Source: Enteractinococcus helveticum (lineage in GTDB: Bacteria; Actinomycetota; Actinomycetes; Actinomycetales; Micrococcaceae). Taken from it: a stretch of DNA of 64,000 bases. Shown one piece after another: positions 8,547 to 16,948 of this stretch. The first letter of the stretch is position 1. Each line of letters starts with the position of its first letter. The translations under genes were made by a program, and so were the position numbers. The notes beneath the pieces were generated by a model that was given only the letters and a program-made list of their open reading frames with translations, was not told the origin of the DNA and searched no databases. The DNA is taken from the NCBI RefSeq assembly GCF_001657475.1, contig NZ_LXEY01000016.1, forward strand, positions 1 through 64,000, read 5' to 3'.

Positions 8547-8570
8547 GAACACTGTGTTCAAATATAGAAC
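8547..8570. promoter_or_regulatory. Probable IclR operator: overlapping GAAC...GTTC palindromes
   Basis: GAACACTGTGTTC (8547-8559) is a perfect palindrome and overlaps GTTCAAATATAGAAC (8556-8570), an imperfect one with the arms GTTC/GAAC. They sit between the divergent regulator and monooxygenase starts, where an IclR protein would act. Operator assignment is inferred from symmetry and position. Confidence 0.6.
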
Positions 8571-8614
8571 ATACATTGTTTTCTGGAACGTTGCGAGCCG
8601 TACAGGAGTAAGTC

Positions 8615-10510
8615 ATGCAATTTCACCATCACGGATATGTCTCCACTCAGCCACGAGTTCAACCTGCCGCCGGCACCGGTTTGAACCGTCCTGAGGAACT
8701 TCCCGACACCATGGACGTGTTGATCGTTGGATCCGGTCCAGCAGGTATGACGACTGCTGCCACCTTGTCCTCCTACCCTGATGTGCATACTCGCCTCGTC
8801 GAGCGTCGTGACGGCCGCCTGGTATTAGGCCAAGCTGATGGTATTCAGGCCCGTTCGGTCGAAACGTTCAACTACTTTGGCTTCTCCGATGAGATCACCA
8901 ACGAGGCGTACTGGCTGACCGAAATGAACTTCTGGACCCCCGATGAGCAAAACCCAGAAAACATTTCCCGTACTTCGCGCGAGCTCGATGACCCAACCGG
9001 TATCTCGGAGTTCAAACACTTGGTCGTCAACCAGGCTCGCGTGCTGGACTACTTTGCTGAATTCGCCGAGCGCTCCCCGTCCCGTCTAAAACCAGACTAC
9101 GGCTATGAGTTCGTGTCCCAAGAGGTCGATGAAACGCACGAATACCCGATCGAAGTTGCACTGAAGATCACTGCTGGACCACAGGAAGGCGAAATCCGTC
9201 GCGTTCGCACCAAATACCTCATTGGTTCCGACGGCGCCCACTCGAAGGTTCGCAAATCCATCGGTCGTGTCCCAATTGGTGACAAATCAGACCACGCCTG
9301 GGGCGTTATGGACGTGTTGGTCGAGTCCAACTTCCCAGACATTCGCACCAAATGCTCAATCCACTCGCACGACGGCGGCTCGATCCTGCTGATCCCACGC
9401 GAAGGTGGCTTCCTGGTTCGCTTCTACGTCGACCTGGGCGATGTGGATCCAGATGATGGCGGCAAGGTTCGCGAAACCCCACTGCAAGAAATCATCGACC
9501 GCGCCAACAAGATCCTGCACCCGTACACCGTGGACGTCAAAGAAGTCGCCTGGTGGTCGGTCTACGAAGTCGGTCACCGTGTAACCGATAAATTCGACGA
9601 CGTCGACGCTGGTCAGGAAGACGAGAAGAACCCTCGCATCTTCGTCACCGGCGATGCCTGCCACACCCACTCGGCCAAAGCTGGTCAGGGTATGAACGTT
9701 TCCATCCAGGACGGTTTCAACCTCGGCTGGAAGATTGGTCAGGTCTTATCAGGCTACTCCGATCCATCGTTGTTGCACACCTACTCGGGTGAACGCCAGG
9801 AAATTGCCCAGAACCTTATCGACTTTGATAAAGAATGGTCGGGCCTCATGGCGGCAAAACCAGAAGATCTGCCATCGCCTGACTATGTGGCGAAGTTCTA
9901 CACCAAGACTTTCGAGTTCCCGTCCGGTTTCATGACCGAATACAAACCATCCCCGCTGACCACCAACAATGCCCACCAGGACCTAGCCCAGGGCTACACA
10001 ATCGGTAAGCGTTTCAAATCAGCGAAAGTCAGCCGTGTTTCGGATACCAACCCAGTAGAATTGGGTCACTTGCACGAAGCAGACGGCCGCTGGCGCATCT
10101 ACGTCTTCGGCGACGACAAAGCCTCGACTGATGCCGCCAATGGCGCCAACACCTTCGGTGAATGGTTGGGTAGCGATGCGAACTCGCCAATCCTGAAATA
10201 CACCCGCAATGGCTGCGATATCAATAGCGTATTCGACGTCAAAGTCATCTACCAGCAGCCCAAGGAAGAAATTGAACTGATGGAAACCCCATCGATCTTC
10301 CGCCCGGTTGTTGGGCCGTTCCAGATCACCGATCTAAATCAGGTCTTTGGCATCCTGGCCGACGACAGCATCTTCGACGCCCGGGAAATCTCGAAAGACG
10401 GCGCAGTCATTGTCGTTCGTCCTGATGGCTACGTCTCGACCGTCCAGCCCCTGGATGCTACCGGTGCCATCGCAGAACTATTCGACGGGATCTTCACTCC
10501 ACAGAACTAA
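8615..10510 (+). CDS. FAD-dependent aromatic hydroxylase (phenol 2-monooxygenase/MobA type)
   Basis: 631 residues. The FAD-binding motif is VLIVGSGPAGMTTAATL near residue 35, the DG motif is LIGSDGAHSKVRKSIG near 207, and the GD motif is IFVTGDACHTHSAKAGQG near 345. A C-terminal thioredoxin-like domain (about 460-631) is characteristic of phenol hydroxylases and 3-hydroxybenzoate 4-monooxygenase (MobA). It likely hydroxylates a phenolic acid using NADPH and oxygen. No ring-cleavage genes adjoin it. ATG 8615 follows a CAGGAG site, and an ATG at residue 33 (MDVLIVG) is possible but would drop a conserved extension. It is divergent from its likely IclR regulator and ends before a strong terminator. 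Confidence 0.9.
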   Translation: MQFHHHGYVSTQPRVQPAAGTGLNRPEELPDTMDVLIVGSGPAGMTTAATLSSYPDVHTRLVERRDGRLVLGQADGIQARSVETFNYFGFSDEITNEAYWLTEMNFWTPDEQNPENISRTSRELDDPTGISEFKHLVVNQARVLDYFAEFAERSPSRLKPDYGYEFVSQEVDETHEYPIEVALKITAGPQEGEIRRVRTKYLIGSDGAHSKVRKSIGRVPIGDKSDHAWGVMDVLVESNFPDIRTKCSIHSHDGGSILLIPREGGFLVRFYVDLGDVDPDDGGKVRETPLQEIIDRANKILHPYTVDVKEVAWWSVYEVGHRVTDKFDDVDAGQEDEKNPRIFVTGDACHTHSAKAGQGMNVSIQDGFNLGWKIGQVLSGYSDPSLLHTYSGERQEIAQNLIDFDKEWSGLMAAKPEDLPSPDYVAKFYTKTFEFPSGFMTEYKPSPLTTNNAHQDLAQGYTIGKRFKSAKVSRVSDTNPVELGHLHEADGRWRIYVFGDDKASTDAANGANTFGEWLGSDANSPILKYTRNGCDINSVFDVKVIYQQPKEEIELMETPSIFRPVVGPFQITDLNQVFGILADDSIFDAREISKDGAVIVVRPDGYVSTVQPLDATGAIAELFDGIFTPQN

Positions 10511-10552
10511 TGTCCGATTGATTTGCAGTCTATTAAGATTGCCATTTCTTCC

Positions 10553-10590
10553 GTAAAGCGCTCAGTTCAGGGTTGAACTGAGCGCTTTAC
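10553..10590 (+). terminator. Intrinsic terminator of the monooxygenase gene
   Basis: A perfect 17-base inverted repeat (10553-10569 and 10574-10590, stem core AAGCGCTCAGTTCA) with a GGGT loop lies 42 bases after the monooxygenase stop and is followed by GTTTCGCTCATTTC. The stem is symmetrical, so it can also stop transcripts from the other side. Confidence 0.85.
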
Positions 10591-10611
10591 GTTTCGCTCA
10601 TTTCAAATCTC

Positions 10612-10890
10612 CTATGACACGAAACTAATTTGCCCACTGGGTTCAAGGCAGAAGTATTTGACTTCGGAAAGATCCTCGAAGCCGTTGAGTCTTAATTGTG
10701 AATAGAGCGCATCCTTGGTTAAGAATTCACGCTGTGCGGTGTTATGCATAATCTTGTTATGCATAATCTGCCCAGCTTTAATCAACGGAGCCGAGCATGG
10801 GGTGGTGAGGTTATCCAACCAGGTTCAGTGCTAGCTGCCGAGATGAGGACGGTCAGAATCAGATCGGAGGCATTGAACTCTTCGGATCAA
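10612..10890 (-). pseudogene. Remnant of a DUF421 (YetF-type) membrane protein gene
   Basis: The minus strand carries two recognisable DUF421 pieces. Downstream, the C-terminal domain reads PLIKAGQIMHN...REFLTKDALYSQLRLNGFEDLSEVKYFCLEPSGQISFV and ends at 10612. Upstream, about 10820-10885, a different frame reads FNASDLILTVLISAAS, like the conserved 'NAFDLxVTVxxGS' helix of DUF421. The linking transmembrane part is missing and a TGA separates the halves. A tandem 13-base duplication (TTATGCATAATC-type, 10743-10769) adds MHNKIMHN inside the C-terminal piece. This is a deleted and frameshifted gene rather than a functional 68-residue protein. Confidence 0.65.
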
Positions 10891-11123
10891 GAGCACAGGG
10901 GCCCAACATCCAGCCGGTACGAGATACCGATCTGCGATGCCTCCTCCCGGCATGTCTCGGGGATGCTATGCACAGGTAACAGTGGACTGATTGATCAACG
11001 TATCCCGCACGGAGCGCTCTGCAGAAACGCAGCAAGGCAAAAATGTCCTCGATTATTGGTTTTTCCGTGGCTATTTAGGGTCGCGTTTAGGCATCACCAA
11101 TATCTTCGTGGCACGATTGTCTT
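10891..11123. other. Non-coding spacer before the holin-like gene
   Basis: Together with the DUF421 remnant this makes about 600 bases without an intact gene. The overlapping ORFs here (for example 10744-11172 and 10991-11533) lack ribosome sites and run out of frame into the holin-like gene. I see no RNA gene or repeat. Confidence 0.5.
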
Positions 11124-11516
11124 ATGTATTATCTTCTCCGAACCCTTGTCACCGCAGCATCGTTCTGGGTAGCCCTCTGGATCCTGCCCGGCATGGACAT
11201 CTCCTCCGATTCCGGAACCGTAGGTACCAGCGAAACCATCATCAGCTTGCTGATCGTCTCGGTCGTGTTCGGTCTCGTCAATGCGATCGTGCGACCAATC
11301 GTCAGTTTCTTATCGCTGCCCATCACGTGTTTGACTCTGGGATTATTCACAATCATCATCAACGCGGCGATGTTGTCGCTAACGGTATGGATTACCTCCT
11401 TCTTACCCATTCACGTGGTCATCGACAGCTTCTTCTGGACGACCATCTTGGCAGCGCTGATCATCTCAGTTGTCTCAGCAATCGTGAACCGTCTCATTGG
11501 AGCAGTCACCGAGTAA
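11124..11516 (+). CDS. Phage-holin-like four-helix membrane protein (PF04020 family)
   Basis: 130 residues with four hydrophobic segments at about 5-22, 38-62, 66-88 and 100-125, and the conserved LVNAIVRPIVSFLSLPITCLTLGLF block at about 50-75. This block identifies the 'mycobacterial four-TMS holin' family, widespread on actinobacterial chromosomes outside prophages. Despite the family name there is no lysis cassette nearby, so a general membrane role is more likely than lysis. ATG 11124 has no strong ribosome site. It converges on the hydrolase at 11523 with only 6 bases between stops. Confidence 0.85.
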   Translation: MYYLLRTLVTAASFWVALWILPGMDISSDSGTVGTSETIISLLIVSVVFGLVNAIVRPIVSFLSLPITCLTLGLFTIIINAAMLSLTVWITSFLPIHVVIDSFFWTTILAALIISVVSAIVNRLIGAVTE

Positions 11517-11522
11517 CCACTG

Positions 11523-13031
11523 CTACTTGGTAGCTGCTGCCGTCATCCATTCATCCAATGGTCGAATGGACACAATCTTTTTCGGTTCCCGATCGAATGC
11601 GCTCGGGTGAGCGAGCGGATCCTGTGGAGGCGTGGCCGCTTGACGGTCCAAGTGAAACTGTTGGACCGATACCGTCCCGTCCATTTTGTTTTCCAAGCTT
11701 TGTAACGGAATCTGTGCTGCCCTGGCGACTTCTGGATCGTGGAGCGCCTCGGCAAGCTGATGGTCGATGACTTCGAAATTATGTTCGGGACCAAAAACTC
11801 CGGCAGGCACCTCGTGGTCAGGATAGCCTTTGACTTCTATGGTCGTGCGATTGATCCGCCCCTCATTGCTGGCACCGGTGAGTGCGGTGACTTTGTCGTG
11901 TTGGTGTTCTATGTGTACAAAGTTCGTTGAAAGATCATCGGTTCGACGGTGGCCTGTCGGCGCGGCCACGGTGAGAACATCTGGGATGGCATATTTGGCC
12001 TTCATTTTGTCGCTCATCCCGATGTTCATGGCGTGTGTACCACCTTGGCTATACCCCATGGGAATGATCGTCGCTCCAGCCGGCACACCAGCTTGTTCCA
12101 AAATCTGCATGGTTGCGTCCTCAACATGGACTGAGTCGGCTGCGACAGATTCCACCACGCCGGTTGCTCCAAAGGCGTTTTCTTGTTGGAGCAGGCCCAG
12201 CGGCCCGGAATCATCGCCGAGTGGCGTGGTGCCCGAATACATCACCGCATAGGCTTCTGTTCCATCCTGCTGAAGGATCTTCGCGACGGTGACCGTGTCA
12301 GGTTCGTATGCGTAATCTTTCATTAGCTGCATGGCTTTGGTTGACCCACCATCGTGTATCGACTCACGGGGCTGCCAACCATCAGCTCCCGGTGTCTGGG
12401 TGACGTTTTCGACGTCATACGGCGCCAGCTGCATCAGACCGAATTGCTCCAAGGTGTGTGCTAACATCCCGTAGGTTCGTTGGGTCGGGGCCAGGTCCCA
12501 GATATTTTCGTCGAGTCCGAAGGTCCAGCCTATGGCATGTCCAATGGCAAATTTTGATCCTGGAACGAAGCGATCAGCCGCCGAAAATGCGGTTTCGACC
12601 GGAGACCACAGAGAGCTGGTGGTGCCACGGATAGCAAGCTCATACATATCGTTTGGCACATCCAGGCTCGTGGTCGCGCCCAGCACGCTGAGCACGACCG
12701 CACTGGGTGTGACCGCAAGGGTCATCAGATTGGTGATTTGGGCTTCGGCCTCCAGATACGCAGCTACCGCAAATTCGACACCATAGGTCAACACCTCAAC
12801 TTCAGCCTGCATCCCCATCAGACCCGTGGACAGTCCAAAGGTTTTGGCTCCAATGAGTGGCCCCTGGGGCGTCATGATTGTCACGCCGGTCAGAATGCCA
12901 CCGGCCAACATGGCATCTCCGGCTAATTGCATTGTTTGTTCTGTGGCTTTTCGCAGGTGGGCGGCACCCAAGGTGAGCTCATCGAGATTCGTTCGCCAAT
13001 GCGTTGGCCCACCGGTGACGTTGGCACTCAT
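11523..13031 (-). CDS. Large serine alpha/beta hydrolase paired with a WXG100-like protein
   Basis: 502 residues in two parts. The N-terminal 200 or so are helical and Ala/Thr/Leu-rich with no named domain. The C-terminal part is an alpha/beta hydrolase with the nucleophile elbow PMGYSQGG near residue 330, a likely acid in HQHDKVTAL near 390 and His in PEHNFEVIDHQ near 430. ATG 13031 overlaps the stop of the upstream gene (TGATG), so the pair is translationally coupled. No signal peptide is visible. Coupling to a WXG100-like partner suggests export or surface action by a type VII-like route, but no secretion apparatus is in the window. The substrate is unknown. An N-terminal WXG-like helical region with a C-terminal enzyme recalls polymorphic toxins or ESX effectors; this is inference. 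Confidence 0.7.
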   Translation of the reverse strand: MSANVTGGPTHWRTNLDELTLGAAHLRKATEQTMQLAGDAMLAGGILTGVTIMTPQGPLIGAKTFGLSTGLMGMQAEVEVLTYGVEFAVAAYLEAEAQITNLMTLAVTPSAVVLSVLGATTSLDVPNDMYELAIRGTTSSLWSPVETAFSAADRFVPGSKFAIGHAIGWTFGLDENIWDLAPTQRTYGMLAHTLEQFGLMQLAPYDVENVTQTPGADGWQPRESIHDGGSTKAMQLMKDYAYEPDTVTVAKILQQDGTEAYAVMYSGTTPLGDDSGPLGLLQQENAFGATGVVESVAADSVHVEDATMQILEQAGVPAGATIIPMGYSQGGTHAMNIGMSDKMKAKYAIPDVLTVAAPTGHRRTDDLSTNFVHIEHQHDKVTALTGASNEGRINRTTIEVKGYPDHEVPAGVFGPEHNFEVIDHQLAEALHDPEVARAAQIPLQSLENKMDGTVSVQQFHLDRQAATPPQDPLAHPSAFDREPKKIVSIRPLDEWMTAAATK

Positions 13032-13495
13032 CAGCACACCTGATCAATCACACTGGATGCTGCAGCGCCGGCGGTAGCTCGGGCGGTGGCCAGTAAGGTC
13101 TGCAAGCTGGCCACTATGGTGCGCAGTTCGTCGATGCTCAGCCGGGCCAGGCGCACGGTTTCCAATGCGGTGGCTTCAAGCTCTTTGGCATTCAGTTGAC
13201 GGGAGCCCAGCGCTTCGCGAAAGGCTTGCCCCGCCGGTGAATGCCACTCCAATGCTTGTGCCGCGACAAGTTTGACGTAGACCTGCTCGATACCATCGGC
13301 CACTGTTCGAAGCTTGACCACCAGCTGTTCCAGGGCCTCGATTTGTGCAGCCAACACGTTGAGTCCCATTTGAGCTGTCGACGGGTTATTGACCCACTGT
13401 TGGACTGCCGACGATGCCATATCGCAGGCACCGTTTGTCACGTATCCAATGCCCGAGGTAATTTCGGGCAGTGAAGGAATCAGAACCATCACCAT
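13031..13495 (-). CDS. WXG100/LXG-like helical protein
   Basis: 154 residues, almost entirely helical. Around residue 100 it has LEWHSPAGQAFREAL, which resembles the W-x-S-x-A-G-x-x-F turn of WXG100-type proteins, flanked by long amphipathic helices and an Ala-rich C-terminal helix. A strong GGAGG lies 6 bases before ATG 13495. It is the first gene of a two-gene operon with the hydrolase downstream. Small WXG-like proteins usually act as secretion partners or chaperones of the enzyme encoded next to them, which is the proposed role. It is longer than a typical 100-residue EsxA. Confidence 0.65.
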   Translation of the reverse strand: MVMVLIPSLPEITSGIGYVTNGACDMASSAVQQWVNNPSTAQMGLNVLAAQIEALEQLVVKLRTVADGIEQVYVKLVAAQALEWHSPAGQAFREALGSRQLNAKELEATALETVRLARLSIDELRTIVASLQTLLATARATAGAAASSVIDQVC

Positions 13496-13690
13496 CAGTC
13501 GCCTCCTGTGTGCAAGAAGTAATCATTGGCACCAGCGTAGAAACCTGCGACAAGGTGCAGCGGCTCCTCCCCTCTTGATGTGGAAAACCGCTGCCGCCGG
13601 ATTGTGCTGTGGACAAGCATGCGTGCGCAACAGTTGTCACGGGCGACATAAGAAAGGCCAACCCGGGCCACGGGTGGCACAATATGTTTC

Positions 13691-15115
13691 ATGACTGATA
13701 ATATGCGCGCACGTTTGGCCGATACTGATATTCCATTGGGTCCCCTAGATGGTCGCTACCGCGGGTACGTAGCTGACCTGGTCGACCACCTGTCGGAAGC
13801 GGCACTCAACCGCAACCGCGTCCACGTCGAGGTTGAATGGTTCATTCACCTGTGCGACGGCATGGTTGTCCCCGGCCTGAAGCGTCTCACGGATGCTCAG
13901 CGTGACGGCCTGCGCGCAATCGTCACCGAATTCAACGAAGCCTCGGTCACCGAACTGGCAGAAACCGAAGCCGTGACCGTTCACGACGTCAAAGCCGTCG
14001 AATACTTCATCGCCGCCCGTCTCGAAGCACTCGGGTTGGGGCACCTGAACTCACTGGTGCACTTTGCGTGCACCTCCGAGGACATCAACAACCTGTCCTA
14101 TGCACTGGGTGTTCGCGACGCCATCCAAGACGTCTGGCTGCCAGCCGCCCAGAAGATGGTCGACGCCATCGCTGAGGTCGCCAACACTGCAATAAACACC
14201 CCAATGCTGTCCCGCACGCACGGTCAACCGGCTACCCCAACCACCCTGGGCAAAGAGCTCGCGGTCTTTGTACATCGGCTAAACCGTCAGCTGCACCGTA
14301 TCTCGACCCAGCAGTATCTGGGCAAGATCAATGGCGCCACCGGAACCTACGCGGCCCACGTTGCCGCCGTCCCACACGCCAACTGGCCCGTCATCGCTCA
14401 GGACTTCGTAGAAGGTCTCGGCCTGACCTTCAATCCGCTGACCACCCAGATCGAAAACCACGACTGGATGTCAGAACTCTTTGACGACGTCGCCCGCTTC
14501 AACCAAATCCTGCACGGCTTCTGTGTGGATATTTGGAGCTACATCTCCATCGGCTACTTCATCCAGATCCCCGTTGCTGGTGCTACCGGTTCATCAACGA
14601 TGCCGCACAAGGTCAACCCGATCCGCTTCGAAAATGCTGAAGCCAACCTCGAGCTGTCCAATGCCCTGCTGACCACGCTGGGCACCACACTCATTGAATC
14701 TCGTTGGCAGCGCGACCTGACCGACTCGACGTCCCAGCGCAACATCGGTGTCGCCCTCGGCCACTCGGTGCTGGCCATGGCCAACGTCACCCGCGGCATG
14801 GGCCAGCTCGACGTCGCCGACGATGCTCTAGCAGCTGACCTAGAGACCAACTGGGAGGTGCTGGGTGAAGCCATCCAGACCGTCATGCGTGCAGAAGCCA
14901 TTGCAGGTACCGCCGGCATGGAGAACCCCTATGAGCGTCTCAAGGATCTGACCCGTGGCCAGCGGGTGGATGCCGCCCGCATGCGCGAATTCGTCGGCGA
15001 ACTGGGCCTGTCGGACGCCGCTGAACAGCGTCTCAAAGACCTCACCCCCGGCACATACACCGGGCTGGCCGCTGATCTTGCCCGCGAACACCTTGGTGGA
15101 CAAAACCGCGGCTAA
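13691..15115 (+). CDS. purB: Adenylosuccinate lyase
   Basis: 474 residues of the fumarase/aspartase superfamily, long PurB subtype. Key motifs are SRTHGQPATPTTLGKE near residue 176 (catalytic His), the TSEDINNL block near 130, and the flexible signature loop GSSTMPHKVNPIRFEN near 297 bearing the catalytic Ser. It performs two non-consecutive steps of purine synthesis, cleaving SAICAR and adenylosuccinate to release fumarate. It stands alone, with no other pur genes adjacent, and is followed by a strong bidirectional terminator. ATG 13691 gives full length. Confidence 0.96.
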   Translation: MTDNMRARLADTDIPLGPLDGRYRGYVADLVDHLSEAALNRNRVHVEVEWFIHLCDGMVVPGLKRLTDAQRDGLRAIVTEFNEASVTELAETEAVTVHDVKAVEYFIAARLEALGLGHLNSLVHFACTSEDINNLSYALGVRDAIQDVWLPAAQKMVDAIAEVANTAINTPMLSRTHGQPATPTTLGKELAVFVHRLNRQLHRISTQQYLGKINGATGTYAAHVAAVPHANWPVIAQDFVEGLGLTFNPLTTQIENHDWMSELFDDVARFNQILHGFCVDIWSYISIGYFIQIPVAGATGSSTMPHKVNPIRFENAEANLELSNALLTTLGTTLIESRWQRDLTDSTSQRNIGVALGHSVLAMANVTRGMGQLDVADDALAADLETNWEVLGEAIQTVMRAEAIAGTAGMENPYERLKDLTRGQRVDAARMREFVGELGLSDAAEQRLKDLTPGTYTGLAADLAREHLGGQNRG

Positions 15116-15137
15116 GAACCACACAACCTTGCGTTAA

Positions 15138-15177
15138 CAGCGCTGCGGACGCCCCTGGTGGGACGTCCGCAGCGCTG
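15138..15177. terminator. Bidirectional terminator between purB and the ThDP enzyme
   Basis: Perfect 14-base arms (15138-15151 and 15164-15177, core AGCGCTGCGGACG) with an inner CCC/GGG pairing lie between two convergent genes. This is the expected place for a shared terminator. Confidence 0.8.
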
Positions 15178-15192
15178 TGGTATTTCAGGGGT

Positions 15193-16833
15193 CTAGCCGG
15201 TGGCTCCTGGGCGCATGGCCGGGTGTGCAAATTCGGTTGAGATGTTAATATTGACCACCGCAACGCCCTCACCGAGCTGGATCCACTCGGCAAATGTATC
15301 CAGGTCCTCCAGCGTATTGACGGTGATACCGGTGGCTCCCATGGCTTGTCCGATGGCCGCAAAATCGGTCGGCGGCAAATACATCGCCGTAGCATCGGCA
15401 CCAATTGCGGCGTATTGGTGAATTTCAGCACCGTAGGCCGCATCATTGAAAACGAGCACCGCACCGTGGTCGGTTTCGTGCAGGAAGGTTGGCAGGTCAG
15501 CCAGGGCCATTTGTCCGCCGCCATCCCCCGAGATGACCGTCGTGAATTTGCCCGGAGTGCCCACCGTAGCACCGACGGCCGATCCGAAGCCCAGCCCGAT
15601 CGACTGAATCGCGGTGCCCACGGCGATCATGCTGGCCGGATCCGGAATATCCAAGCGCTCGCCAATCCAGGTAATGAAGTGGCCGCCGTCCAACACGATC
15701 TGGCGGTTGGCCGGCAATAGACCATTGAGGCGTTCTGCGACATGACGTGGATGCAGTCGGCCGTCGGTTCCATACACCGGTTCGGTTGACAACGTATCTT
15801 GTGCCACAAGGCCTGCCAGTTGGCCGCGATAGCTCGACGGCGTGGGCTCCAGCCGTTTGACGGCGGCTATCAGGCGCGGCAGGGCATCGGTCAGGTCCGC
15901 GCCCACGGTGTTGGCCTGCGGCAGGGTCAGGTTCCACTTGGAGGTCAGGTCAATGCGGTAAATATTGTCGGTACCAAACAGCGCACCTTTGCGGGTTTGG
16001 AAATTATTGCTCGTCGCGCCCAGAATCAGCACCATATCGGCAGCCTGCACGGCGGGCAGCTTATATTCGGGGGTGAAGCCTCCGGCAATACCCAGCGAGT
16101 GTTCGGAACCGGTGACGTTCGAGGCGGTCAGCGAGTGCATGAAGACGGCGCCCACAGTATCACCCAGCTGGCGGGCCAGGGGTCCCGTATTGGTGCGGAC
16201 CACGCCCCCACCGGTCAAAATTAGCGGACGTTGGGCGGACACCAGGGCACGGGCGATCTCATCGATTTGTGCATCGCTGGCTTTGGTCCGGGCAATCGGT
16301 TCATAATAGCTAGTGGCCTGCACGTCGTCCACGGGCGCATCGGCCAGATCATAGGGCAGCATAACCACCACGGGTTCTTGGCCATCGGCGGCCATATCGA
16401 AGGCCCGAGCGATGCCAGCGGCAGCATTATCCTGGTGCAGCGTGACCACCGGAATGTTCAGCCCAACGGTCACCGTGGTCTGATCGATATCAAATGGACG
16501 GCGTCCTGTAGAGGGTGCATCGCCCACCAGAACAACCATGGGGATCCGTGCCAGCTGGGCTTCGGCCAGTCCGGTGGTCATATTGGTGAAACCAGCACCG
16601 TAGGTGGCCGTGGCAACCGCCATGGTCCCGGTGGCCCGGAAGTAGGCATCGGCTGCGGTCACGGCCGCGACTTCGTGGCGCACCGAGGTAAACGGGAAAC
16701 CTGCTGCGGTGAGTGCCGAGACAAAATCGACGTTGCCGTTGCCGATGAGCCCAAAGACGCGATCGACGCGTTCAGTTACGACCTTGACGAGCACATCTGT
16801 GACGGTTGTTTGTTGTACCGGTGATTGCACCAT
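15193..16833 (-). CDS. Thiamine-diphosphate-dependent enzyme (acetolactate synthase-like fold)
   Basis: 546 residues with the three ThDP-enzyme domains. The N-terminal pyrimidine domain contains the activating Glu in VRHEVAAVTAADAY (residue about 54). A central Rossmann domain follows (about 200-330). The C-terminal PP domain has GDGGGQMALADLP near 443 and the NDAAYGAEIH segment near 470. It is not clearly catalytic AHAS: there is no small subunit or ilvC nearby. Benzoylformate/oxalyl-CoA-type decarboxylases or carboligases are alternatives. An AGGAGG site precedes ATG 16833. It is divergent from an Lrp/AsnC regulator, so amino-acid-linked control is likely. Confidence 0.82.
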   Translation of the reverse strand: MVQSPVQQTTVTDVLVKVVTERVDRVFGLIGNGNVDFVSALTAAGFPFTSVRHEVAAVTAADAYFRATGTMAVATATYGAGFTNMTTGLAEAQLARIPMVVLVGDAPSTGRRPFDIDQTTVTVGLNIPVVTLHQDNAAAGIARAFDMAADGQEPVVVMLPYDLADAPVDDVQATSYYEPIARTKASDAQIDEIARALVSAQRPLILTGGGVVRTNTGPLARQLGDTVGAVFMHSLTASNVTGSEHSLGIAGGFTPEYKLPAVQAADMVLILGATSNNFQTRKGALFGTDNIYRIDLTSKWNLTLPQANTVGADLTDALPRLIAAVKRLEPTPSSYRGQLAGLVAQDTLSTEPVYGTDGRLHPRHVAERLNGLLPANRQIVLDGGHFITWIGERLDIPDPASMIAVGTAIQSIGLGFGSAVGATVGTPGKFTTVISGDGGGQMALADLPTFLHETDHGAVLVFNDAAYGAEIHQYAAIGADATAMYLPPTDFAAIGQAMGATGITVNTLEDLDTFAEWIQLGEGVAVVNINISTEFAHPAMRPGATG

Positions 16834-16908
16834 GGAAGTCCTCCTGACAAGCTATACTGTGATTACCTTCACTGAACAGAGCAGGAAGATCAAGTCACTT
16901 AAAATTAA

Positions 16909-16925
16909 TTGAGCATTATGCTCAA
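16909..16925. promoter_or_regulatory. Probable Lrp/AsnC operator, perfect palindrome TTGAGCATTATGCTCAA
   Basis: A 17-base perfect palindrome (arms TTGAGCAT/ATGCTCAA around a central T) lies in the 115-base divergent spacer, 24 bases before the regulator ATG and about 75 bases before the ThDP enzyme start. Size and AT-centred symmetry fit Lrp-type sites. The pairing with the adjacent regulator is inferred. Confidence 0.65.
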
Positions 16926-16948
16926 AAATCCCTAACAGGAAGTACTGA

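Noticed and set aside
11124..11516. Prophage lysis holin
   Set aside because: PF04020-type proteins are common chromosomal membrane proteins in actinobacteria and there is no endolysin or phage gene nearby.
12026..12252. Antisense ORFs over the hydrolase gene (11830-12252 and others)
   Set aside because: They follow the periodicity of the minus-strand gene and lack starts with ribosome sites.
15193..16833. IlvB acetolactate synthase
   Set aside because: No small subunit or ilvC follows and its regulator is AsnC-type; only the fold-level ThDP assignment is safe.
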